This document shows positions 13,201 through 27,073 of a stretch of 64,000 bases of DNA, piece after piece (the first letter of the stretch is position 1; every line of letters starts with the position of its first letter). A model generated the notes under the pieces. That model saw only the letters and a program-made list of their open reading frames with translations. It was not told where the DNA came from and did not search any database. Source of the stretch: Hyalella azteca (taxonomy: Eukaryota > Arthropoda > Malacostraca > Amphipoda > Hyalellidae); contig NW_025940812.1 in assembly GCF_000764305.2 (NCBI RefSeq), forward strand, positions 1 to 64,000. Direction: 5' to 3'. A program made the translations under genes and the position numbers.

Positions 13201-16200
13201 CCGCTCTGCAATCTCTTATATAGCTGGTCATTCAGCTAGAACATAATCAATTCACTTCGGTGAATGGATTATGGATATTAATATTCGACTAATATATTGG
13301 AGTTTGTTACAGTTACTGGTCTTAATCTTCGATCTAAAACTGTCACTCTATTTTGAAAATATGCATTTAAAATTGGGCAGTATGGAATGAACTTCAATTG
13401 ACTATTAAATAAATAGATTTCAATATCGTTGACACTTTTAATTCTATTCAGTTAAATACAGGGAATACAAATATATATTTATGAACATTATGCTCAAACG
13501 TCAGTTTATTTCTCAAGCAAAGGGTGAGTAAAGACAGATTCTTAAAGTTTTAGTGGGTTTAATTAATTTTATACCCAGACATTGATTGCTCAGGACACTT
13601 TTATTTGATCACTTTCATGTGTTTGCCAATGAACGGTTTTTAGGTTAGGGTGGAGAACCACAAATCTTGGGCACACCATTGGTGACGGGTCACGTTAAAA
13701 GAACTTATAACAATGATGATCATGTTCTCGAAAATAAATTAGCTGTGAAATTTGTTAATGAATAACGTCGACACGTTTCAAAATCTACCCATCATACTCA
13801 CCATCGATGTTAGCGTCTCGGAGCGTCCAATGAACAGATAGACTATATATGCAGCGCAAAAACAACTTTCAGTATGTATAAATCCCCAGTAATAATCAAA
13901 TTCAGACAAATTTTTTAGGAATATCAAAATTTCCGCACCACGTTGCAACAAACATCATTTATGTTTTACTTCAAAATCTGTGCCAGCCAGTTAACGTTGC
14001 TCGTGCATTTGATCCCCAAGATGTATGTTTAAGTGTAAAACTCGTGCAATGAAAGTAGAAAGGTAATTCAGTGGGTGTACGCTTGCATTCGAATATTTAA
14101 TATAATTCGTATATTCTACCATTCATCTATTTTTAATAACTAGTAATGAGCGGGGATAAATTTGCGCGTTAAGGTTGTAATGCATTCAAAAGTGTGTGCA
14201 GTGCTACGCTGACTCGCAATTGTTCATAAGTTTGATGACATTTTTGTAATAATCAGGAGGTTGATCTGATGATGGGTCCCGTTGCTCAACACTTCATCAG
14301 GTCCGAGATTTTGAACTACGCACCGCCCTACATGTTGAACCGACACCTTATGATCTACCGCCGCATCGCGCGCATCGAGCCAGACGTGCTGATTTTCACT
14401 AGACCATTCGGGCAAGAGGTATTTAAACTGACTTCAATGTTATTGTCTGTGTCAAGGGGATTCAAGTTTGTTCATAAAAGATAGAATGCCGTAATATTTT
14501 TTTTAATTTCATGATATTTTTAATATTGAATTTTGTAATTATTTTGAAATGAAGACTTCTATAAAGACTCCAACGTGAAGATTTAATGTTATTTAAGCCT
14601 CAAAAAGAAAAACAGAGTTGAATTGTATAAAAATTATCCATGGAGACTTTCAAAAGGTGCTCACGGCTTGGCTCATTTTCGGGAAATTAGTTTGGTAATA
14701 TTAGTTTTGAGCCTACAAGTTTATACCCGAATAATTTCCTCAGGTTTGGATTTGGGTGCTGGCATCGATGTTCTTGGTGGGAGCTTTGGCATGTCTGCTG
14801 TACTTGTCGCACTCCTACTTGAGGTACGGCACATGTATAGATAATTTAATGAACTTAAAGCTATAGAATGTTTGGGCGCTAAGCCATTCCCATGCTATTT
14901 AATTGCACTACTTTGGATATCTCGCAGTAAAGAATTTTCTTCGATTAAAAATTTGTTTAAATTCAGATGCTTTTCTTTCATTGCAACGACGCAGATATTT
15001 AAATATAGAACATACCGATTTATTTCGTTCCTGGTCGAAGATTATTGTTCTGTCTCACAAATACGCAGAACTGGCAGCCGCGCTTCTTCACGAAGGGGTG
15101 GACCGTCCAAATATGAAATGGCATCACGCGGTTTCACTTGGACAGTGAAAATTTTCCTAACTCAAGGTTATGATGTTCAAGTTGTTGTTTACGCAAAGGT
15201 TCAGAAAATTTCTAGCATATGCAACATGAAAACATATCAGATGGAAAGCATCACGTTATAATTTGTTCTACGAATCTACTGTGCACTTACTTTGCAATTT
15301 TTTTCAGATTTAGAAAACACGCTTGACGAGGGCTCTGGTCGAATGCTCGGGGCTTTCTGGCTCTTCATTAGTTTCATGATTGCTTCTATTTACCGATGTA
15401 ATCTCCAGGCCATACTCGTCAACGAGAAGGTTATAGACCCATAAATTCATTTTATTACGTAATGAATTTGAACGAGAAATCATTGACCGTTCATATTGTT
15501 ATTCCTGAACGGCTTTCGTTAGGTGTGTTGATTCTTGATGTATGGTTTACCGTTCATCATCAACCCAGGGCTGTATTAACGTTTCGTACGTTTCCTCCAG
15601 ATTAAGGTTCCATTCAGCTCCCAATCAGAATTTTTGAACCAAGACGAATTCAAGTTATCGTGGATCAACGGCTCAATCTATGGTGATTCTTTTTATGTAC
15701 GTATTCCATTTAAAATTTTCAATATACTTATTGTACCATGGATGCTGTAGCCCACCATGCATTTGTATTAATAATCTATTTTATCATTCATATCTATCTC
15801 AAGTAACGCCCATTGGACAATGGTTTGTATAATTTTGAAGAAATGTTTGTGTTATAATCATATTGCTACCACTTTGATGAGAAAATGAAACTTAGCCTGT
15901 ACTTTAACTGTTTGATTCTGAAATTAATTAAAGGATCTTCATTTAAAATTCTGAGGATTGCAGTAAAAACATAGTGTTTATATTTCTTACATAGATTCCA
16001 CATTGAGCATCACGAGTTCTGTTTAATAAATATTTTGTTATTTCACAGGGAACATATTTGGTCGCCCCTAACTCCGTGTGGGGTAGACTGTGGAAGGCGA
16101 GGAGCAACATCCAACCCATTGCTGAAGAAGTGGTCAAGGTGGTTCTTCGGGAAAAAATCACAGGTTGCTGCTTTTAAATGTAATAATTTGGGTCGAAAGC

Positions 16201-19200
16201 TGAGGAGTTCACTAGTCGCACACTTGCCAAATGTTTCTAGGCGTAATGTGAATTCATTTGTCACAAAAACTGCAAGTAATTTATAGATATAAAAATTTAA
16301 ACCGTTCTCAGTTAAGTGACCTTGTATGGTTACCGTTATCATGCCTTTGCCAATCATCAATTATATAATGTCATTGTTCTATATCACACACTACAAAGCC
16401 AAAAAGTTTAAAATATGGGCATTCAAATGGAAGTTCGACTCAGACAATGAAATTGATCGACGCTCTTTCTGAAGTTTTCTAAAATACAGAAATTGCAATT
16501 TTTTATATTAATGAATGTATCATGAAGAAATTGAATTAAGTTGAAGTTAGAGGGTTACGTTTTTAATATGAATGCTTAAGTTTCAATTAAATTATATTTT
16601 ATCAGAGTAATTGCCGTTTTCAATGGATTATTCAACTGCGAATTACTCCAATATGCAAAATTTTGGAAAAAACATACGATTAAATATATCGTATATTTAT
16701 TCCTACTCTCTTGCATTGGTTTCATTAATTTGAAATTCTGTATATTTCAAGGTTGCCCTTCAAAGGGCCGATGAAAAAAATTGTTCATGCAACATTTTTT
16801 TTATCGAACCCAAAATTATTCACTTGAAAAAATATCCCCTTTAACTTATTTAAAAGATTTTAGCTACTTTATAGTTAACGACAATTAACGCTAAATTAAA
16901 ATTGACCTAACAGTTATAGCGCAAGACGTGCTGCTGATGGATCTCGTGGCGGACGACTTTTCAAAGGTGGGCACATGAAGTCAAGCCTTGTTTAAATGCG
17001 TTGCTCTAAATGCGGGTGTGTTGGGTTGAAACTTTCTTGGTAATAATCTAGATGATAATTCATCTAATCACCCTCAATTCGAGTGTTATTTTGATTAAAG
17101 AGCCCCCTCCCGTGGCAATTTTTACAATGAATGAAGTTTCTCGTGCCTCAAAAAGTTCGGCACTATCAACCTCCCAAACGTGTGAGTCACTAGGAAAGTG
17201 CAACTTGTTCCTTCAGTGATTCTGTCTCTACCCTTTTTTTGTGTACTTACGATTGCACTTCCGCCATATGCTTGTGTTTTCTCTCCCTTCCATCTCTCTA
17301 TTCCCATGCCCCCTCCTAGCGCCCCCTACCCGACGGGTTTGTCCCACAGGGTGAGGGGAAGCAACCTTACCGCGACCTCGACTTCCATCCTAAACATCGT
17401 GTTACCTTACCTCATCATAATCATAAGCACCTCATCAACCATCAAAACCTACTCATCAATAATTTATCTCCATTGAAATCTCCACACTGCAAGCATACCA
17501 TTGCCAAGTAAAAAAGATTGACTTACGAATTACATCTGAGCAACAAAATATTTTTCAAACGACCTGTGAATCATGCACTCATCAAACTGACTTACCCGCA
17601 ACTGGATTTTACACTGTAACCGATGACGCTTCCGTTGTCGATAAACTCACTTCCTAAAAAAGGTCCAACGCATTCAATAAAATTTACTTGGCACCCATCA
17701 CACTTCCTGGCCTCGGAGCAAAACGAACTATTTCTCTAAGATTACTTGACAGAGACGTTGGAAACCACGCTGCAGACGACTAAAAAGCTAAAGCTATTAA
17801 ACAAAAGACGACTAAAAATCTATTACTTGCATAGACGCTAGAAGACAAAATAGTGACACATATCTTACCTGGGTGATGATTTCCCATGTACAAAAAATGA
17901 TTAAAATTAATCATTACACACATGTCAAAACGATCATTACCAAAGACACCTTAGAAGCCCATCGTATACTCATAAATAGTTTTTATATGTACTAAAACAC
18001 AAAAATTACTCCATCATATAGCGAGCAATAATACTAAATTCACCAACTCACACGCTACAAGCGTTACGGAATAAAAGACCATCCAATGCACCAATTCACA
18101 TCCACATATCTCCCGCATGCTGGCCTTATCGCAAAAATAAAATAAACTAAAATTACAACAAGAAACAATCCAAACCAAAACCACCCAGGGTCAAACCAGC
18201 AATCCAGCAAATATTTCACAACATAGCCGGACACAAACCGACAGGATGCAACTACAATTAAAAGTTGTTCTACCCGAAGCGTATGTCGCCAGCATCTCCT
18301 GCCGGGAGAGGTTTGGCAGCATCTTATCACAACCATTGAAAGTCAATTCGACATAGACACAACATTCCCTGACAGATACTACACAAAACATTCAACTTCT
18401 TTTAGAATTTAACAAAGACAAAGATTCCAGAGACTGACTTCAACCTCAGAAATGAGCTCATGGACGATGATGATGATCAAGTGATCATCACTTCACCTAT
18501 CAGCGCAACACCATGCAGATGACAACCGCACGAATGAATTTTCATCCGTACACGTACGTAGATCACGTTCGGCACATAACGAAAATCGAGAATATGATAT
18601 TTTTAAAAAATCATCGACGAACAGCACAAAGAAGAATTTTAGGGGGTAATTGAAATTAGATTACTTTATTGAAAATTAGATTACTTATTTTTGTTTTGGA
18701 AGTTGTTATACTTTGTCATAATAGTCAGTGATTCCATCACGAAGGTATGTAGAATTGTGGGTCCATTATAGTCGTGTTTATTTTTCGTGTATGTCATATC
18801 CTTATTGCTAAGTGGAGTTGTAGTTATTGTATAATTCATAGTCCCGCTATATTTTTGCTTTGCTTAGTCTATTTATTTCGCTAGTTTTAAATGTGTCTTT
18901 CGATTAGTGTGTGCGGAAAAGCTCCGATATAAGGACTGTCATAGATTATCATTGGGAAATGATATTTGTTCTAGAGAAAACGCACAATTAAATAATTTTT
19001 CTGTTCTTGAATTTTGTTTCTTTAAATTATTATTTTTGTTTATTTATTCAGTTTCATTCATCCTTCTTTTATACAAAGATTTTTACCGTACAATACGCTA
19101 ATGTCGGGGGCCACTGATAGCTTTATTTTCATGTTATTTATTTATCGAATGGGCCCCAAAATTATCATCTCTCCACGATGATTTGTCGAATCAATTCCCA

Positions 19201-21289
19201 TAAAACTATTAGGAGCTCGAAGGCCCCGTCCAAATTTCTTATAGCCACAGAACGTTTTAATTTGCCTATGAACTGTAAAAGAAGGAATACTGACTGAAGC
19301 TCTGGGTGAGAGACTCTTCCAAAGCATTCTAATACCTAAGACGTAACGAAATAAAAATACACCGCCCCCTAATGAACATAAGCATCGCATTTCCCTCGAC
19401 ACACCGAGCAATTATGCGCTATGCACGTATCCTCGTTTATGACTGTCTTTTCCATCCCCCTTCCGTCTTTCAGCCAATCTGTGTCATTTCTTGTTCTTTT
19501 CCATTCCTTCCTAGAGGCACTGTAAAACTTTTGGTGCATAATAACGAGCGATAAAATCTTGTACCTTGGCAGATTGTCATCTCCCACACTACGTGTGACG
19601 CCTAATCTAACAATTTCATTGATTAGTGTCCACATTAACAAATAAGCTCACCTTTCACAAAATTTTACGCACATGTTAAAATAATATCGTAGTGATTAAA
19701 AAAAATGTGTTTACATTTTTCAGTTTGGTGACTGCCGTCTGGCTTTGGTACTAGCGGATTTGGCACCAAACTACATGACGTTCGGATACCCCAAAAACTC
19801 TCCACTCCAGGATGCTATGAACCAAATGTAATTAGCCGATTGCGGTGAAAATATTAATCCTATAGTGGATCAATCCTAGTGCTATAATTGACAGTATTTG
19901 TACATATTTCCTATATCAATCTCGCATTCCTTGTAGTCATAGGTCAGACTGATACACTATTTCCGAATAACTAACCTCTTACGTTTCACTTTGTCAAGGA
20001 TGTTGCGCGTGATCCAGTCTGGTGTGGCGGATCATCTCATTAAAGCGGGTTTGAAGAACGCTTATTGGTGCACCAAACCTCAGAATACGATAGAATCACG
20101 TCCTTTTGCCCCGAAGGATTTCTTTGGAATCTTCATCATCTATGGAATAGGTGACAACGGCTAAGTGAAGCATTTATATGTCGTCACAATCCATTGATTG
20201 AACCCTCTAACGCTGTATGTCACTCTCCGGGAACATAACTTTCAAATTAAATTATACGTTAACTATTAAGTTTAGCAACCTGAGGACGTTTGTACGCAAC
20301 AGAAAACATTTTAAAGTTAGCGTAGGTGGCGGCAACCATCAGTGCAAGTCATTTTCCGCTCTCCAAGAACGTATCTTTTTTGTGAAGCAGGCTTGTGGCA
20401 ATATCACTCCGGTTACTCGTGTCAGGCGGTAGAGGGTTAAGGAGTACTTATGGTTTCTTCCACACGAGTTTCTTCGATACTTGTGAAATTAACAACACTG
20501 TGATTATGGCATATACACGATGCTCTAGCATATGATCAATGAATAACATGAACACGAGAAAAAATTCTTAGCTAATTTCTTTGAAGAAAAAATGCCATCA
20601 AATTCCAAAATTACCTCTATATATTTCAGAAGAAATAAAATACTCCAAATAATTAATTCAATGAAGTCATATAAAGTTCAGTCGAGACAAATTTAAAAGA
20701 CAAGTGAGAAGCAAGTGAATGCCTTTTTTTGTAAACGAGATTTTTACCAGCCCTGGAACAGTTTGTTTCATGATTGCAGTGAATAACAATTTCAAATTGT
20801 TGATTAGTCCAAATTAAGCAGGTGGCACCTCTGGCGATCGAAAGTTTGAATTGACCGAACGAACATCGAGTCTAGCGTCATAATATAAAATGTTCGTCCC
20901 ACACCTGTATATTATAGTATGGAATACATTGTGGATGCTGATTTTCTCGAGCATCACTGCTCCTTCACGAGAAAATCAGCATCCACATAATGATATCAGG
21001 AATGACCACTTTCTCGTTGCAAATGCATAACGTTATATAGAAAGAAGGAGCAGTGCTTTCGCGCGATCTTTGATAATGAGAAAATCTGCATCCATAAAGT
21101 TTCAGCCTCCACAATGCGATTGCCCTGCTCCTTTCTACATAACGTTTACATTTGCAAAGAGAAACTGGTCACCTTTGAAATCATTGTCATTTTTTGAACA
21201 TGCTAAGCTAAAATACAATTTTATGTCTAGGTGTCGCAGTCGCCTTCGTGGTCTTCATCATCGAAATCAAGATGCGCGGCGGTGCATAG
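10252..21289 (+). CDS. IR array copy 2: divergent ionotropic receptor (first coding exon not found)
   Basis: Predicted ligand-gated cation channel of the ionotropic glutamate receptor superfamily, IR branch, acting in the plasma membrane of sensory neurons by family analogy. Exons: 10252-10343, 12923-13013, 14257-14418, 14744-14823, 15069-15166, 15308-15429, 15601-15696, 16049-16163, 16914-16966, 19724-19827, 19999-20150, 21231-21289. They sum to 1224 nt, in frame to TAG, giving 407 residues. Order: S1 (starts WSPAFVNF; GALGMVARKEVDLMMGP; FIRSEILNYAPPYM, whose Arg matches the carboxylate-binding Arg of iGluRs), M1 (VWIWVLASMFLVGALACLLY), M2 pore (SRGFTWTVKIFLTQ), M3 with IYRCNLQAIL in place of SYTANLAAF, S2, and M4 (GVAVAFVVFIIEIKM). 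No stop or frameshift is seen. The exon corresponding to 27476-27568 of copy 3 was not recognised between 7868 and 10252, so the true start is unknown or the gene is 5'-damaged. Confidence 0.8.
10394..10434. repeat. Perfect 19-bp hairpin with 3-nt loop
   Basis: The arms ATATAGTTGACCAGGCTTC (10394-10412) and its exact reverse complement (10416-10434) are separated by ATG. It sits 50 bp downstream of the splice donor of the first recognised exon of copy 2. The perfect pairing implies a recent origin. Confidence 0.85.
10557..10806. repeat. 24-bp minisatellite
   Basis: About ten degenerate copies of a 24-bp unit built on AATACC(T/C)GGGACCGAA. Because 24 is a multiple of three, the array is open in several frames and reads as repeated eight-residue PNTEYLGP-like units. 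Those frames are by-products of the repeat and not genes. It lies in an intron of IR copy 2. Confidence 0.85.
11109..11346. mobile_element. Small MITE-like element with CCAGCAGGC ends
   Basis: CCAGCAGGC at 11109-11117 is mirrored by GCCTGCTGG at 11338-11346. The 238 bp between are rich in AACGTTG and TTGATCAA words that also pair between the halves. No convincing target duplication was found. It is intronic in copy 2. Confidence 0.5.
12565..12708. mobile_element. Short MITE-like element with GGGCC-ATACTT ends
   Basis: GGGGCCATACTT at the left is mirrored by AAGTATGGGCCC at the right about 140 bp away. The pairing extends with gaps toward CGTAAG on each side, and a 14-bp palindrome CGTAAGTACTTACG lies near the left end. 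It is a non-coding insertion in an intron of copy 2. Superfamily not assigned. Confidence 0.5.
13242..13273. repeat. Hairpin with TTCG tetraloop
   Basis: CATAATC-A-ATTCAC pairs with GTGAAT-G-GATTATG around a TTCG loop: 13 base pairs with one A/G mismatch. In RNA this would be a very stable UUCG-capped stem. It lies 229 bp after the exon ending at 13013 of copy 2, inside the intron. Confidence 0.7.
17500..18450 (+). mobile_element. Possible LINE ORF1 (gag-like) relic
   Basis: A stretch in an intron of copy 2 whose + strand is rich in A and C, unlike its surroundings but like the coding strand of the LINE at 58984-63144. Broken frames give CESCTHQTDLP near 17570 and, near 18050, a short run reading YGIKDHPM. 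This is only vaguely like the gag-type ORF1 of jockey-like elements. Many stops are present. Composition is the main evidence; identity is uncertain. Confidence 0.25.
19142..19660 (-). other. Unidentified low-complexity-free insert, possible retroelement tail
   Basis: Two overlapping minus-strand open stretches (19369-19641 and 19142-19411) occur in the intron before the exon at 19724. The second contains FRYVLGIRMLWKSLSPR, vaguely like the C-terminal WNSLP motif of some LINE reverse transcriptases. No other RT motif was found, so this is a weak suggestion only. Confidence 0.2.
20931..21171. repeat. Nested inverted repeats (fold-back cluster)
   Basis: Two inverted repeats follow each other. 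The first has perfect 19-bp arms GTGGATGCTGATTTTCTCG at 20931-20949 and 20968-20986. The second pairs 21003-21053 with 21125-21171 at high identity, with shared blocks TTGCAAATG, AACGTTAT and GGAGCAG. The words GAGAAAATC(A/T)GCATCCA recur in both. The cluster lies 60 bp upstream of the M4 exon of copy 2. It is probably a fold-back transposon remnant. Confidence 0.75.
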
Positions 21290-24200
21290 AATCGAACGAA
21301 AAACTGCTTATAATGATGGTTTCGGACTACACCTCTACCCTAGTTTTACTGTGCTAGTAGTTATTGGACCGCTCCGAACAAAGCTTTGAAAATACACATT
21401 ATATTGTAGTTGATCTATCGTAAATTATTGAGCAATTATTTCCAGTCAGGTAAGCATGAATTGGCGGCTAGGCCTCATAATTGAACGATGGCCGACAGAT
21501 ACTCAATATTGTTCGTTCAACGCTATTGTTACTCATGAATAAAATTATCAAAAAATTCGTTAATTTCAGAGTGGTCAAAAGTTAACGCCATATTTCAAAA
21601 ACGCATGGCCCTCAAAAATTTCGGAAAAAATAACTCTTAAATAGGCTTGGACGCTTATTGTCGTCAAACTCTAGTAGTCTAGTATAATGTCATTCCCATT
21701 CACGAACAGCAAATAAAAGTAAATGTTGCTTCCTTGTTGTTTTTCTTCATAAATAATAGTGCATCTTATGAACTGCACTTTCAAATCGGATTTCTTCAGA
21801 TTTTAAAACTTGAATAGCTTAGCCATTCCAGAAAATGTTTTTAAAGTTGCCGAACGTTAAGAAAGACGATGCCTTGAAAAATATCTCCGTTGAAACTACG
21901 CAAGTACACTTACACTTCGCCCCCTCCCGTCCGTGTATCGTACATGATCAGACACCTGCGCCCAACAAATGGGTTACATTATGAAAGTTAAATAGTATAA
22001 CAGATGATAATTTTGTATTCTTGAGTACAAACATCAACTAATCAATCACGAAAATCATTTATATGCTGCTCACCCTCTGCTGGGTATGAAGTACAATCGA
22101 CTTTGACGGTACATATGTTTGTTAATATTTTATCCACTATATATATATTGGATGGAGGTATGCGCTGTGCCTAATCTAAAATACTTTGTAATAGTTATTT
22201 TCGACTCCTGCGTTTCGCAATGAGTGAAAAAGAAGTGTTTAAGCAGAGTGTACCGAGCAACCAAACATTTAAAATACAGTTATGGGTTGTATCGCAATTA
22301 CTAAAATTATTGCTAAGCCGGATTAAAACTCTCATCTTTGATTAATTTCGAGAGAAAGTTGCATAACATTTGTACCGGCTGGCATTTAATTCTTATACGT
22401 ATAATGGGTACAATTTACGAGAAAAGAAATGCTCGTTCACCGTCACCTGTTGAGGGTCCAACACAACCAACAGTGGCATCTCACATTGGAACGACGTCGA
22501 GTTACAGTTTTTCCAACTTGCAACGTTAATCAAACTGAATTAATCTATGAATAAACGTCGAAAACCTGCAAAAAATTAAGGAGTCACAAAATAACTCGTA
22601 TTCATATTAGATCAAGGTTGATTTCAGATTTGTATAAGTTTCATTGAATTTTCATCTGCTATTCAACGTTATAAATAACTAACTCTTAATTTGGTGGGTA
22701 TTTTTTCTGAAAACCATCATTGGATTCAGCATTTTATTCCATTCACATTTGTCACAATTAATGGTCTCTGTAATGAAAAAAAAACATAGAAAGCCAAGGA
22801 TGGTGCTGAAAATTATGCAAATAAAGCCGCAATGTTTCTGCTCATCAGTTCGATTTTATTTTCAATAAAAAATACAAAACTTTTGCACCACCAATTTATG
22901 GAAAAATTTGTCGGTCATGCACAATTATTGTATGGTATACCCGACAGTTGCTGGTTGCCGTGGATATAACAACTGTTGGATAACTTTAATATGAAAGGCA
23001 TTCGAGTTCTCCCGATAAATTGGAATCAGTATGACCAATAATTTGTTATAATTCAATACTCGATCACATTCAAATATAACATCATCCAAAATGTCAGTAG
23101 TATAATTGGTACCCAATTATAAGGTACACAACAAATGAAAACAATCCTCAGGAGTTTGGTAACAGTGACATTCTATTCGTCACGCGAGGCACTAAATATA
23201 TTACATGCAATGTGCGAAGAATGTCGAGGCGTGTGATGGTTGTTGACATGAGCAATAAATCATACAGCATTTCTCTTTAAAATTTTTTTTATACTGTTTC
23301 ACCATTGGCATTTTTCACATTTATTTCGATCTAAGCATGAGAAAAATCAAACTAAATTATATTTGAGATCCTACTTGAGTTTACTTGAGCTTTCGTTACA
23401 GTGAACCGTCTCTTCACAGCTCATCCAACGCAACTACCGCAAGCAGTCGGCAAGTCGCATGCGACAATAATGCGACGCCCTGAGTCGTCTCGAATTGTAG
23501 TGTATTTGGCGCGGCCCACAGTCTCCTAGCTCGCACTGCCTGCCCAAATATCTTAGTAGGCCTTAGTGTCTGCCCAAATATCGGCGACAGGCCACATCAG
23601 GCCTACACTTCAGCGCCGACATCACTATGTTATGTTAATATGCACTGCGCTGTAGATGCTAACTGTTTGTTAACGGCGTTATCGCGGCACACGGCAGGTG
23701 CTATTATAGAGTCGCAGCACGCGGCAATATTTTGAGAATACCTACTGCAATCGTTGTCGGCGTTGATAACATTTTTTTTATGTAGGATAGTAGACAAGCT
23801 TATCTACCGGGTTGGAGGGGAGATTTCTACACATGAGCGCTACGGAAGATCTACAGATCCACAGCAGAGGCCTTAACTAATGCAATATAATAATCTTGCT
23901 ATGGACCTTATTGCCCCAGGATTGAAAATGTCTGTTTTCAGGATCTTAAAATGTCTAAATTAGCGAGAAATAGTTAGAGATAAAATAATGAATAAATGAT
24001 CGTTATTGTTATCGTTCTCCAATCCAATCATGGTCTTGTCGTTTTTGTAAATTTTGTGAACAAAATTTTCTCAATGAAAGTGAAAAAAATTGGAAGGGAC
24101 GTCATTAAAATCAAACTAACGTTTAAATAGAATATGAAATTTTGTCAATTAACTATTTTCTATAGTGTGTATGAGCCGTTGCTAACAGTCAATGGTACTT

Positions 24201-26900
24201 AAGAATTTTTTTAGCATTCCTGAACTTCGCCTCACAAAATGAGAGGATGTGCGTCGAAATTTAAGAAAAAGAAATATATCATATTTTACTTTGTTTGCTC
24301 ACCATGCGGTTATGCCAGAAGCGCTATTTATCTCGTGCAAGCTCTGATACGATAATGTACGTTGTCAGCTCAGATGAATATGATCAAACGGCAACAAACG
24401 TTCGACTCCATGTGACTGATCAAACTTGATGTTAACGAAAAATGCTGAAATGGTTGAAGAACGTAAAATGTTGAATGCTATGTAGGATTTTTTGAAATTT
24501 TCTAGCCATATCTCAGATTAACGCACTGAAGTCGGTAAGCATGACGCAGTTGCACGCATCGAGCTGCGAATCTGATTCAGTTAAATATGCAATGAATGCC
24601 ACCTCGCAGGAGCAGAACAAACCCTTTAAGCTCGAGATTATTTTGCAATAAACATGAAGCGAAATATTTTATGATTGTGATCATCTCCGTAATACAAGCC
24701 CATACAAACCTGTAACACAAAATAAATGGTAGGATGAAATCTGCTAAGATTTCATCCAGATGAAGGAGAAAATTTTGCTACGTTCCACTCGCAAAGAGCT
24801 CACGTATAAACCGTTGAAAGTTGATGCTTTATTTGCAGGAGATACATTTGGAAACATTAGAGATTGAATTTTAAAAATTGCACTTAACCTACATTTTCAG
24901 GAAAAACGTAAAGCAACTTGAGCTTCTGTTTAAAAACAATAAGATTTTGCATTTCGTTCAATAATAATGGTCAAAAAAAAAACTTTTAAGTCCACCGATG
25001 TGCGAGTGTAGGTTGAACTTGTTTTTTATGTCGTTATACCTAATGGGTTTTAATTAAAATCTAATGCTAGCCAACAAGAAACTCGTCTTTCATGAAAGAA
25101 ACTAATTAAATAATCACGTACAGTGATAACGATTGTATTCTTTATGATTCAAAGCACAACTGAAAATTCATAACTCTTAATAAAAGGAGTAATTGCTGAT
25201 GGTAGTGATAATTGAGACCGATCTGAACATAAATGATGCATCGTTTAAATAATTAATTGAGTATTTGTTGGTTCATTACCAACAATGACCCTAACAATCA
25301 GCAACACCGCAGCTTATTTTATTTCATATTTAGATAAACAGTAACAAGCTGCATCTGTAAAGTGTGTATCTGCACTGACATTTTTGAGTCTTTGAAATTT
25401 GAAATTTTTGAGCGTTATCACAGATATCTTAAATTCTCGTGCCAATTTCAACTTTATTTCAATAATAATAGCCTTTGCTTAGCGTTTCATAAGGTAGACA
25501 TCTATTAATTTATGAAAATGAGTGTCCAGGGTCTCAAAGCAGTCGTGCGGAGGCACAAAACATTTCCGTATACATCTTAGTTTTCTCTCCCTTTTATAGA
25601 CTGTTGGTAGATGCATTTCCCTGGATAATTATAGGAAAATTTGAGTCAACCAGATTGAATCAGCATGCACAAAAATCGGTCCAGACCTCGTAATCTTTCA
25701 AAGGTTGAAAATTTGTGGTAAATCCGCAATCAATTCTTTGTGCCTGGAAGAAAAAATATAAAAATTAAAATAATAATTAAAAATGTGTTACAGCCTGTTT
25801 TTTGGGTGCGTGCCTCTGAGGTCTTAATTGAAATTTCTCTGTTGATAGAAAGTACAACAGTGCTCAATGAGTGAAAGCGTCAATAATTTTTTCCGGAAAT
25901 ATTTTATGAGACCAAACGTATGTAAACATTGGGTATTATTAATTTTATGGTTCTTGAAAGGCTTAGTATTTGGCTACGGAAGATCGTCGCTCAACAGAAC
26001 GATCGTCGAGAAAATTAATATTGGGCTGTAAACCTGAAGCTAGCCACAGATTCTAGTTCAAAGTTTCTAGTTACTGCACTAATTTTTTTTTTTTTTTCAA
26101 ATATAACCGCTCCATATTACCGAACAATTTCCTGAGATAAGTTAGAGTGATACCCTTTCACGGAAGCATGTGGAACGATTTTTTCCTGTAACTTATCGTC
26201 TATAATATATAATGCACGTTAAAAACAAATTTCGCGACAAAAATTCTTCGACCATAGAGAACTAAAAAAATTAAAATGGAAATTGTTTAGGCAAAGAACT
26301 CAACCATTAATTGTTTTCGTTATTTTCATTTTGTTTGTTAATTTCAAGGGTGCGATTTTTTCATTATATCAAAGTCAATTGAAATTGTGCCTGTGCTTAA
26401 TTTGGAGTGAGGGGAATATAGCAGGAAATTTATGTGCTAATTGGTGTGCGATTGATTAGTTTTGAGTAGTTTACTCCCAATATTTGCTTGAATGCCTAGT
26501 TAACCTTCCTTTCCCAAATTTTTCAATAGTCCAACAAATTTTGAATGTGAGATTTGAGAATGAATTTATTAAGAAGTTAGCTAAAGTAGAACACAATTTA
26601 TTAAAGTGCTTTTAAAATTATTCCGCAATATTTACGCGCCATTATGATCGAGTTAAGAAATATAATTTGAATGTTTCTTGAAATGCATCGCATAGATCTA
26701 GGACCTATTTCACAGAATGCTTTGAAAAAGTACATCTAACTCGCAATAAAAATTTAAACTTTTGCGACGTTCTGAATGCAAATCTATTGAGTAAAATGCG
26801 ATGCTCTGGATATATCACACTAAATAAATAAACCATACAAAAGTGCTGAAGGTATTTTACATAATTGATGGATTTCACACATGGAATCAGAAGAAAAATT
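21290..26900. other. Spacer between IR copies 2 and 3, no supported gene
   Basis: About 5.6 kb of AT-rich DNA without a recognisable exon. A GC-richer island at about 23430-23770 contains two copies of CTGCCCAAATATC and several GCGGCA words, and may be an old insertion. A small perfect hairpin GGATGAAATCT/AGATTTCATCC lies at about 24731-24756. From about 26640 onward the sequence aligns loosely with 42960-43250 upstream of copy 4, so the duplicated unit includes 5' flanking DNA. Confidence 0.5.
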
Positions 26901-27073
26901 CAATCTTACGCCTGAGCCAAACATGACTAAAAACGAAGCTTTGGCTGATTTATTAATGTTCGCGTGCACGCGTAAATAAATTCGGGAACGAAATCGAGGA
27001 TGAAATGTAAGTGAGATGTCATTGAAATGACGGAAAGAGTTGAGTGTTGTATCTCTGAAAATAATATCATTTT

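Noticed and set aside
16035..16286. Open frame with REHIWSPLTPCGV over exon 9 of copy 2
   Set aside because: The other frame (GTYLVAPNSVWGRLWKARSN) aligns with exon 9 of copies 3 and 4 and keeps the intron phases.
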